Shown here: positions 11,601 through 23,600 of the stretch, one piece after another
Numbering within the stretch: position 1 is the stretch's first letter
Layout: each line of letters begins with the position of its first letter
DNA from: Pisaster brevispinus
Taxonomy: Eukaryota > Echinodermata > Asteroidea > Forcipulatida > Asteriidae
Assembly (NCBI GenBank): GCA_023634235.1
Contig: JAMKCF010000001.1
Coordinates: forward strand, 28,234,920 to 28,298,919
Length of the DNA: 64,000 nt
Direction: 5' to 3'
Notes under the pieces: generated by a model
Seen by the model: the letters and a program-made list of their open reading frames with translations, nothing else
Told to the model about the DNA's origin: nothing
Databases searched by the model: none
Position numbers and translations under genes: made by a program

Positions 11601-14600
11601 CTAAATTTGTAAACATTATCGCCATATTTCAGGACAGAATCTCCGGGTTGGGGGGGGGGGGAGAAGAAGACGGCAGAGCACACTGACTGAAACGTCGAGC
11701 ACAACAAACCGGCTCTTCTCAGAGCCACCACTACTCACAAAAATAGATTTTTACATGGTGTCACCGCAAACCTTACTTACTTAGAGAAGAAACTTCAGCA
11801 ACTGCTCAGTAATAAAAGAAAATACATGGAGTGCTCTTTAAACTGGATATCCCCTACCTATACTTAACAATTCTGAAAAGTACAAATAATCTTGTTATAG
11901 ATTCTGAGCTGTATTGGTCGAGAACCAATCACGTGATATGCCAGAAAAAGATACATTATCACGGCTTAAGGGAGAATGAATGATGTACCCCACGGGGTAC
12001 ACTACCTTGATCGTGCCCACCGTAAGATATGTCCATGTCCTTGTACTTGATAGAATTAACCTCGGGTATGTGACTAACATTAAACTACGATGGTACTAAG
12101 TTGGTTTACTTTCTTTGCAATGTGCCGTAGGGAACAGTGACACAATCTCGCCTCAGGTGCCAATTGCCCCCTTGGGTTTACAAAACATAATGGATCCCAG
12201 AGGTATGGTGAAAAACATTGCAAGTTGGTTCTTGTATAAATTAGTGGTTCATTCTTAACTTGTAACATTTTTAAACAAGTTTCAGAACTTAATACGTACA
12301 ACTTTTTGTAATTACACTAATAACCATGACCGACTTATCACTACATTTTACATTATGTGTTTAAACGAAGTGACGTACCACGATATTTGCCACTTTGTCC
12401 ATTGAATGGCAGAGCACCGGAATGTTGCCATAACACGAGCAGCGAGACTTCTGCATTTTTACGAAGTTGCGCATCTGTTGAAGTAACAAAGTTTAGCGTG
12501 TTCGCTGAGCGACGTATGCGTTGGTTTGTACTACACAGCGCTTTGCGTGTGCGTCTTGTTTTTTTTATTTTTCACGAAGTGACGAATGTGTTTAGGAATC
12601 AATGACTCGTTAAAACAGTTGCAATGAAGAGGTCAGCTTGATTTTTTTATTAAATATTTTATAAAAAATCAAATCAGTCCCCGAAACAGCAGTTTCAAAA
12701 CTAGTTCAACTTCAACTGCGATTTTCTCGAAACGCGAAATGGTGCACCAAATGTCCGTTCGTGGCGCGACCGACGATTTGTTTAATGTATGATTTAGGAA
12801 CCAGACAGAAAGGTAGGGCCTTCTGATTCAAATGGTACAGGGTAAGTTTAAACCCAGCCGAAATTAAAACAATTCGGTGGCTCTAAAGAAACATTGGACT
12901 TAAAATTTACGAAAATGTTTCAGTAATTTTAACTTTATTATGAAGACCCATTGATGCATGAACCACAAGTCATGGTTGTGTTTTTGTACGGATTTTTGTA
13001 CGTTAATAAAGGGGCATTGATCATAGCGAGTCTGTGGCCAGACAATACATTCTGAACTCTCACCCTGTTACTGCACACGCACGTGCGATAATAATGGCGG
13101 CGCCATTTGAAGCTGTTGTTTGTAATGTGACGGTCAACGCGTGTAGTATAACTGCGTGAGAGTTCACGTGTCCATGTGCAGCCACAAGCAGACTACGATC
13201 ATGACGACAGTACTCATACAAAACTTACCATTTGTTCTGCATACAACACCTGACGTCATTACCAGGGCACACCCACTAAGTACATCATTAAAACTACAGT
13301 CGATGAGTCTCGTTTCGTTGCCTTGACATTGCGGTGCCTGCTGAAAGAATTCAATACTGAAATTTGGTGAAGAGTCGTTCTTGTAATGGCTCCTGGCTAT
13401 AGGCAAGAGTGCACCAGGATACCCAAGCTGCCTGCAAAAGAAAAAAAGCGCTTTACATTAGTGCCCTGGTCATTGGGCCAATAACATTCCTGTAATCTTT
13501 CTCAGCTCCCTGGGGAGTATACAGTCCGGGTTGCCGTGGCGCTCCGAAGGCTTTTTCAAACACAATATCAACCTCTACCCTCGCAGGTACCCATTTATAC
13601 CCCTGGGTGAGGAGAAGCAATTATAGTAAAGTATCTTGCTCAAGTGCCATGACCGGGGTTCGAACCCACACCCCGATAACTTAATCATCGAAACTTGAAT
13701 TCGATGCTCTAAACCACTCGGCAACATGACACCCCTGTTACTCTAATTACATGTGAAGATGACCTTCCACACAGGTATGCTTTAAAAATGAATACTTTGA
13801 AAAAAGTTCGTGCCCAGAAGATCTTAATGTTTTACCTGCAGACCACAGAGGCTTCGCTCATAGTCCAATCTGTCGAAGCACAGAACGAGCCCCACACTCC
13901 CCCAAGCTGAATCTGAATCACTCCCGCGTAGTCGACATTAAAACCGAAGAGCCCAAGTTGACCTTTGGGATACCCTGTATAGTACAAAGCAAGACATCTG
14001 ATAGATGTTTCGCAAGTCGACATGTACAGATAACCGTTGCCGTTCACGTTGAGCACGCATCAGAATTTGGTTCGCAATCGAGTTATGTGTCCCTTGCGTG
14101 CGCTAGCAATCGATAAGGAGACGCCCACGAAGTCTAGTAAAATACTAACAAATTGTAATGGTAACAGAAAGTAAATTTGTAACTTCCTTCCCGAAATTAA
14201 ATGGATGGTACCATGACCAGTATAGTACGTATCCGTAGACTATTAAAACTTATCTACTATAGCAACAAGTTAAATGAAGTTAAATTGTGATTGTAAACCA
14301 AATATTTTTAGAAACTCGCCTGTAGATGAAGCACTAAATATAACCAAACGGAATTAACGTTGGTATGCATTATGACGGGCTCCTTTTACTCAGCACGTTC
14401 CTCACAATGAAATATATCAACATATGAGTTGTTTGCTTGTTTGTTGGAGTGTGTAATTCTCTACTCGTTTGCCTAGTCAGTCTTTAATTTAATGTAAGAG
14501 AGCCTTGGTCAAATTGTGTTCAAATTCTCTCTCTATGGACCAAATACAAACCCGGTGCGTCGCATATAGTTCCTGTTACATCGCTTCTTAAGCAGAAAAT

Positions 14601-17600
14601 ATAGTCGTCAATTCCCGAGTGGTCGCATTGGAGGAGTCTCTGCTCATCGCCGTTGCAGTTCAGATCACTGAGTAGAAAGGTTAGATTCGAATTCTCTGGT
14701 AAAATGTCCGGATTGAAGACTGCTAGGGCAGCCGGGTACCCGAGCTGTCTGAATAATAGAAACAATACATGAGCGAGACTAGATGACAATAACAGTGTTT
14801 ACTTTAGTGATGTTTGAATCAGTGGCCGGCACAGTTTTTTCTCTTCTTTTTCTTCTTTTTAAATAGTTTAAAAATAGTTTTTTTGAAGTCCGTTTAGCGC
14901 TGTGCCTTCTTGGTTTGTTTGTTGGGGTGTTTGTTTGTTTGCTTGTTTGTTGGGGTTGGGGGTGTTTGTTTGTTTGTTTGTTGGGGTGCTGGGGTGTTTT
15001 TTTAAATTTATTTATTTGTTGGGGTGATGGGGTGTTTGTTGGGTTGTTTGTTTGTTTGTTTGTTTGTTTGTTTGTTGGGGTGTTGGGGTGTTTGTTTTTG
15101 TTTGTTAGGGTGTTTGTTGGGGTGTTTGTTTGTTTGTTGGGGTGTTGGGGTGTTTGTTTGTTTGTTTGTTTTTTGAGGATTTACTTTTTTTTAAATAAAT
15201 ATATTTGTTTCCTTGTGTATCTTTGAACGATAAAATTTTTACGATTTATATTCTCAGTATGCTTCCGCAATTCGGCTTTTTGACCGCCAAGTTTGCATAA
15301 AAAAAAACCTGCTCTGCATGGTGTGGATCAAAAGTAAAACTATAGTAGCACACTTGCGGATACACCCATGAATGAACTCTTTCGGGGTAGTCCTGAAAAG
15401 AACAGGTGGTGTGGTCTCGACGTTTCGAACAGTATACTCAGATCTGCTGGTCTTCAGGAGAAATGTCTATTTTGATGCGTCCCATACCCATATTGTTGTT
15501 TGTCAAATTATTGGTGTGTAGTCTTGTGTCAAAGGGTTTAAGCTGCCATAGACTGTCCCCCAAAACACGTGCATATCGTGTGTTTATACTATTTTCAACT
15601 TAATTTAGTATGCCAAATTCGTAAAAACACGTTTGCCTAATTTCAAAATTCAAAATTCAAACTTCAAAATTTGCCTAATGATGCTCACCGCTTGAATGGT
15701 TAGGCCGATGGGGATTTTTCAAAAACAAAAATCTGGATGTTGATCTATGTAATGGCGGCTTCCAAATGGGGGGGGGAGCTGGAAGGGGGGGGGGCACTGA
15801 CATCAATGAGGGGATGGGACACGTGCCCCCTGGCCCTCATCCCCGCCCCCGTGCCCAGCCCCTCCCCCTAGTTACGCCACTGGTGTCGAAACACTTTTAT
15901 TTCGTAACCAACTTAAACCAATTTCTCAACTGGGGATGATTTTTGACATTTTGATAATCATTTGTCTGTGCAGCCGTCCCTGCGTGTTTGATAGATAGAT
16001 AGATACGTTTATTCAGTGTTGCAAATAGTGTATAATACATAGTAAAATGGTCAAAATAACTGCAAATATAAAAGAGATTAAAAGGTGAGACTTAAAACAA
16101 AAAGCAACATCTAGGCCCGAGGAGAAGCATAGCTTTTGTTCCCCAGCCTATGAACGGACAGACAAAAAAAAAAAAAAAAAAAAAAAAAAACAAACAGACA
16201 GACAGACCTAAAAATACAGGACAAAACTAACAGGTGTAAGACAGAAATTAAAGCCGTTACTATTTCCACATACAAAAATTATATCAGTATCTTAGTATTC
16301 ATTTAGAAAACGAGTCTTAAGTTTTTTGGTAAAAGTTGAGAGAGTACGCAATGATTTAAAAGAGTTATCCAGACTATTCCAAAATAAAGTGCCACGCTGG
16401 ACAACACCATTTTTAGACAACGTGGTTCTACGAAAGTTAACATAAAGATTTTTCCTAGCAGTACTGCGGGTATAATAGGAATGGATGTTTGAGGTTAGTG
16501 TAAAACTGGAGTTGAAACAAGCAGGTAAAAGATTATTCATATATTTAAACATAAATTTTCCTAAGTTAAGATAATAAAGGTCAACGAATTTTAACAGTTT
16601 TAAATTATCAAAGAGAGGCCCAGAGTGCTCACAATAGTCAGCTTTGGAAATGACCCGAACTGCACGTTTTTGGAGAGTGAGCAGTTTGTTACATTTAGGA
16701 GTTGGACTACCCCATGTCAAAATTGCGTAATTAAGATAAGGTAAAATAAAAGAGTTGTACAAGGTCAGTAATATGCTACAGGGAAGGACATTTTTTAGCC
16801 GATTCATTATACCTATATTTCTCGATATTTTAGCTGTTAAAGTGTCAATATGTTTCTTCCAAGTCAAATTTTCATCAATATGAATTCCCAGAAATTTAGT
16901 ACCCTTAACCTGCTCAAGATTGGTATTATTTAAAATTAAAGGAACAGACTGAGTGTACTTGAACTGGCTGGCACAAAATATAATATAATTTGATTTGAGA
17001 ACGTTTATACATAATTTATTTGCTAAAAGCCAAGAAGTGATTTCCCTGAGTTCAATATTAAGGTTCTGCACAGCTAAGTCTACATTTTTATCTGCATACA
17101 ACAAACTTGTGTCATCAGCAAACAAACAACAAGTAATTTGTTCTGATGTATTGCAGATGTCATTAATGTACAAGATAAATAATAAAGGACCCAGAACAGA
17201 GCCTTGAGGTACACCGCAAGTAATAGGCCGATCTGTAGATTTTGCAGAATTATACAAAACGTATTGGGATCTATCACATAAGTAACTTTTAAACAGGGCG
17301 AGGGCTATTCCTCGGACACCATAATGTTCTAATTTACGCATCAAGATATCATGGTTAACTGTATCAAATGCTTTAGATAAATCCAGAAAAATGCCAACTG
17401 AAAAGTGATTTACATCTAAATCATTATACAATTTATTAACAACAAAAGATGTAGTTAAATCAGTCGAGCGGTTACGTCTAAAGCCAAACTGTGATTCTGT
17501 CAAAAGGTCATTTTTGTAAATAAACAAAATCAATCGGGTATAAATTAACTTTTCAAATAATTTCGAAAATGTTGATAAAACAGAGATGGGTCTATAATTT

Positions 17601-20600
17601 CCAACATCATGCTTGCAGCCTTTTTTATATATTGGTATAACCTGAGCCTTTTTTAACCCATCTGGAAAAACTCCAGCTGTTATAGATTTATTAAAGATGT
17701 CAGTCAGCGGCTTAGCCAGGGAGTACTTAGCCTGTTTAATAACACAGGAGTTCAATTCATCAAATCCAGATGCCTTTCCAGACGGAAACTTGTTTAGAGT
17801 GTCAACAATTTCTTCTTGTGTAATGGGTGTCAAGAAGAGTGAATTCGAACATCTTGTACCAAGGAATGTTTCAACAGGAGTGTTACATAATGGTAGCTTG
17901 CTGGCAAGGTTACTCCCTATGTCAACAAAGTACTTGTTAAAGGCATCAGCAATGTCTTTACTAGCAGTAATTTTGTTTTTGTCATCAGTACAAAAATAAG
18001 TGGGGTTCAAACTTTGTTTATGCTTATTGAGTAATTAATTTATAAGTTTCCATGTACCTTTGATGTTATTTTTTTCTTGATTAAATTTTCTGCACAAGTA
18101 GTTCTTCTTAGATAATTTTATAACAGAGTTCAGTCTATTTTTATACAAAGTATAATTAGATTTATTTTGTAAAGTACGGGTTTTAAGAAACTTCTTGTAC
18201 AAGTGATTTTTCCTCCTAATAGAATTGTAGATACCCTCAGACATCCAAGGAGACTTAGCTTTATCATAACGGTATTTAACATCAATCACAGGAAAATGTC
18301 TGTCATAGAGTTGTCTAACATGAGCCAAGAAATTGTTGTACATACAGTTGATATCATACACTGACAGTATAAAATCCCAATCAGTCGCATTCAAATCACG
18401 AATAAATTTGTCAATATTATCGTTATCATAAACCCGCCTTTTACATTTCACATTAGTCCGTGAACTCTCTCTAAGACTATCAATAATTAAAAATACAGGT
18501 AGGTGGTCACTGATGTCAGTTATCAGAACCCCTGCAGTGTGGTTTAAATAATCATTTGTCAAGATATTATCAATTAAAGTTGCACTATCAGTAGTAATCC
18601 TATTAGGTTTGTTTATGGTGGGATAAAATGACTGAGAATCAAGAATTGTCATGAAATGTTGCACAGCATTATCGGTATCAGATTGCAGCAAATTTACGTT
18701 GTAATCACCCATAATATAACATTTTTTGTTCTCGGCATTTAGCCGACCTAACATTACATCCATGTCATCTGTAAATACGTTACAGGAAACACTCGGGGGT
18801 TTATACACTATTCCAATTATAACATTAGATTTATTGGAGTGAACAAGCTCAATAAAAAATGATTCCGTTTCAGAGTTGCTAATACACAAATCATTACGTA
18901 TTTTATACACAAGATCCTGTTTTATATAAAGTACAACCCCACCACCTCTTTTGTTTAGCCTGCATGAACCTTCTACTTTGTAATTTGGAATCTGAATCAA
19001 CGGATCACAGACGTCCTCTAACCATGACTCCGAGACCCCTATGATAGAAAAGCTTGTTTGCAACAACTTCAGATAATGAACAATACTTGTAATATTTTTT
19101 GGCAAACTGCGTGCATTGAATTGCAGCAGTTTGGTATTAGTGTTGGAATTAAAAGTATTCATAAACTCATCTTGGTCATAATATTGACATTGAATATCCG
19201 TCTCTAAAAAATTTAAATCTGGATCTATATTATAATCCATAAAAGAACCGGGAGTTGTATCACTCATTCAAACATTTTTAGAAAACTGAAATCCAAGAAG
19301 GCAGAATTTGTTTAGCACTGAAAATAACAAACAAATAAACATTGTGATACGCTGTCTTACACCAGGACATTAAACAACACAGAAACAACATAACATAACA
19401 TATTGGTTGTTATGATGTGCATTGTTGCTAATCTTCTTTTGCCTTTTGTTGAATTTTATGGAGATCTTGTTTGGAGGGGTGGGGGGGGGGGGGCAGGCCC
19501 GCGAGAACAAATTTTTGCAAAGGGGTGCTGGTTTTTTTCAAAGACAATTGTCGTATACGGTGTAAGGTCCGGGCCCGCGTTCTTAAAATGCTCTTTCGTA
19601 CAACCAGAGACACGATTTGGCACATAAATCTCTCCCTTTTTTTTGGGGGGGGGCAGGAATATTATAAGTGTAATTTGCAAAATGACTACCCCAAAATGAC
19701 GAGGCGATGTTGGGTGAAAAGATATTTCGAGACTCTTGCAGTAAATTACTAGATCGTGGCTCAAATTGAAAAATATTTCCAATGCATATGCATAGTTGTT
19801 TACGTACATTTATCGTCCTTTCGTTAATATTGTCAATGAATAACGGAATATGTCAAATTTGGAAGTGATAAGACCCAAGGGAGCAATAAGTGCCTCTCAT
19901 TAATTTTTTACAAGGATGAACACAATAGTTTCTGAAGGCTTAATTATCCCTGGCATCAAATGCTCACTGATCAATTGCTTACAATATAGTCATACGTTTT
20001 TGGCATTGCCACGATGGTGAACGAAAACTTACATTAAAAATAATTTCATCCTTATTAACATTACACCAGTCAGGGGAAATTAGTAATTAATAATGATTGC
20101 CATTGACTTGAACAAAGCGTACCGATGGCTATTTAGTTTTATTTCGGTGTCACGTTTTTTCTACAAGCACAAGCTGGTGAGAGTTTTCCACCGCATGTTA
20201 CAGTGTATCGCTTTGGGCGACTGGGCTATCTAGTGGCTCAAAAGGTAGCCACTGGACCGCCCAGCCCCTCAAAGCGATAGGATGTTGAGCAGGGTTTCTT
20301 CATGTCTATAAGTTTCCTGATTATTTTTATTAAAATTTTACTTATCAAATTGTTAGTTTAAAATGTAGCCATTCTACCAAAATGTTTTTGAGGTGGAAAC
20401 AAGAGATTACAATTTTTTAAAAATCACCTAAAATTGCTCCCACGTTAATCTCCCATTAGCTGATGGCTCAGAGGTGCCCGGAAGCTCAATAGTGACCTTT
20501 TTTGTCGCCAGACTTGCACGGTCTTTTGAACGTGACCACAGGGTACCAAGTCTACCTATTTCTTACTCCATTATGGTCCAAAAACCTTCGTGGTCTGGAT

Positions 20601-23600
20601 ATTTTTGACCCCATTCCTATCGCTCGAGTATGCTGAAAAGATGTTTAGTTTTCGAGACTCGTGCAGTAAATTACTAGAATTGTGGTCCAAATGTTAAAAT
20701 ATTTCCAAGGCTAGTTCTTTACGTACAATTATCGTCTCGTTCGTTAATATTGACATGAATAACGGAGTATGTCAGGTTCAGAAGTGATAAGTGCGAAGGG
20801 AACAATAAGTGCCTCTCGTTAACGGCTACCTGTATAGTTTTTATTGCAATTTTTTTATAAGCGTGAACAAAATATTTGTAAAGGCTTTGATAGATTATTA
20901 TTAATTTCCCCATTTCTCAGTTGACTTGTTGTAAAATGATAATAACGATGAAATTATCTAGCTTGAATGTCAACTTCTTTCATCATCATGACAATGGCGC
21001 GCGCAGTGTGTTCCTCGCTCATGGTGTTTCCCATTTTTAAAATCTGCATTGTAAAAGCACGTACTAAGCTTTTTATTAATATTTTTTAATAGTTTCTGTA
21101 TGCAGTATGATTATTTTTGTTTGTGAAATGTGTGTTTATTTTTGAGTTACTTCAAAACAATGTGCATCTAAATGTATTTACTTTTTACAATGGGAATTTG
21201 TTGAATTATTTACATCATTTTTTCGGCTTGTATTTATTTGTATTTTATGTAGGCCTCAACTTTGAAAACAGGTGTTTTTTTTATATCTATTAAAGTATTT
21301 CTTACTGTCTTTTTTTTGCATATCACTTTTGTTTTGTGATTTTTTTTTTTTTTAAGTTCCTTAAATATTTGTGATTTAATGTATGTTTAAGCTTTTTGTT
21401 TGCCTGTTTGTTTGCTTTTGTTTTTGTGCTTTCTGTTTTGTATGTATTTATCCCTCTGGGTGCTTTAGTATAATATTCCGGCTCCGGGTGCTTTAGTATA
21501 TACCAGCACCCCCATCCAAAAAAGTTGGGGGTGCTGCAGCACCCACAGCACCCCCCGCTCTCGCGGGCCTGGGGGGGGGGGGGGGACACACACAGTTTTC
21601 TGTGGGTACCGTGACTGACCTGCATACGACTTGAGCATCGTTGAGGTCCCATCTATCTCTGCAGACCAAGCCCCATTGACCTTCCATAAACACTTCTACC
21701 CTGCCAACGTGATGGGCATCTCCATGACCCGTCAGTCTTACATCACCATTGACATAGTTACCTGTAATTACGAAGGGAGGTTCGCTGTAATTCATCAGTG
21801 AGCAACAAAAATGTGTCCAGTCATATCGGGCTAGACTTGTCTCAAGCCTCGTGATCGAGCAGCTTTGACCTTCGGACGAATACGAACTTGTTCCAATAAC
21901 CGATCACAACCCCGCCCCTTTATTCAAACAAGTAGGACCACCTGTTCACCAAAATGTCTCCCTCATGTTCAAACATTGAAACCCGTTAAAGTGCGCAAGT
22001 TTGCTATATTCAGGTGTTAATGCAATATGACCAAAATGGTCCCGGAACTTGTTCGAATACGCGCGAGATTTGCACAGTCTATTGTACGTACTTTGTTATA
22101 CACCGTTGTGTCTGATCAAGTACCGTTATTGGCCTGCCAAGTGCAATACGGTTTTGTCGAACACGATGAGTAGGAAGTAACTGATCTGTCGGACATAACG
22201 TTTCTTTGTACACAATGAGTTTGAAATAATGGTTCAGAGCAATTGCGTGACATAAATGTTCGGTGACACATGTACAAAAGTATCATTCTTGACAGGGCCA
22301 AAAAAGGCCTACCTTGCGCTGACGGTACGATCGAGCGAAACAGTAATACTGCGTTCACGACCAAAGATTATAGAGCGCCAAAGGCACGAGGTGGGGAAGG
22401 GGATCTCTATATCTAGTGTTTGAATGTGATTTACTCGAGGACGCCTCTTCAGCAAGCAATGGTTTGTTACTGATTGATAGCAATGGTCATTTTCTGCACT
22501 GATCTATTGTTGCGTGAAATAAATTGCTTCCTGAAATGGCGTCCAGTGCATAATTCACATTTCAGTCCGATTTCCCCTTCTTGCACCTCCGGTGCTGTGT
22601 TCCGGACCCTGTGCAGTCCCTTAATACTATTAAATTGATACATGCGGGGTCGACTAAACAATTTCGAACCAAGGTCAATTAGTTTTATTCGCCGTTCGTT
22701 TTAACCCTCGGTTATTTCGTTGTCTCCAAAGTGATTAGACACAAGAACGAGGAATATACGAAGCCTGCACTTGGGAGCAATATGGTTATAAAGACAGTGA
22801 GATAAGTCCAGAGAACTCATAAATGTGCATTAAAGGTCCAGAACGTGCTATGAATTCACAATGGCAAGTTCTTTTTCCAAAACAACGGAAACCCTTCAAA
22901 CACAGAGATTCAATTACGAAACCAATTCCCAATGACAAGGTCGCCCTTGCGATTTTTTTTTAATTGGCTAAGACTAATCATCAACAGTCCCTTTCACACG
23001 AGGCAATTTTCCAGGTTAAGAAACAACCAAACAACGTACACTGCATACAAAATGAAACTAGGGGCAGCACGGCATGAATGTGGTATTCCTCTGTACAGTG
23101 TCTTCCTATTACCTTAACGTTTAGCGTGAACATTTTAATGTTAGGAGTGTTTTTTATATATATATATACTTTATAATGCCTGCACCCGGTTGCCTGTGTT
23201 CTGCCTAATTACTGTGCAAGTCTCGCTCATATTCATAACTCAATCTAAATTGTCAGGAATTAAAAATATTTCCATGAAATGTCAGGAAAGTAACACAAGT
23301 TTTACGAATCAACAAAGGAAACCCGAGAATAACACGTTTCAGGTTACTTGTAAACAGTTTGAGAATTGTGCCCAAATTGACGTTCATGTTATCATTAAAC
23401 CTATTTAATGGTCGCACAAATTGCCTGTACTCGCGATTGAAGTTGCACTTTTTTTAAACTGCTGTTTCGAAGTCAGCTTACTGTTTGTATTTCTTCTTCT
23501 TATGACAAAAAATACAGCTAAATACTTTATTTGTTCCAAACTGATTGTCAATGTGTTTTCATTCCTGCAACTATTTTAATTAGTGATTAATTTCAAAACA

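Larger units (their letters stand above)
15990..19330 (-). mobile_element. CR1/Jockey-superfamily LINE, nearly full coding region, 5' end uncertain
   Basis: One frame encodes an APE-type endonuclease (19267-18035) and a reverse transcriptase (18010-16292), separated by a single TAA. The 3' end has AATAAA (16012-16007) followed by a short GATA/TATC tandem repeat (15990-16005), as in CR1/L2-type elements. No ORF1 lies upstream before the adjoining transposon, so the element is 5' truncated or lacks ORF1. It is in the same orientation as the SRCR gene and lies in its intron between exons 3 and 4. The 5' boundary is approximate. Confidence 0.85.

Noticed and set aside
14915..15226. 103-codon frame of repeated VCLFVCLL residues
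   Set aside because: It is a reading of the GTTT/GGGGTG tandem repeat.
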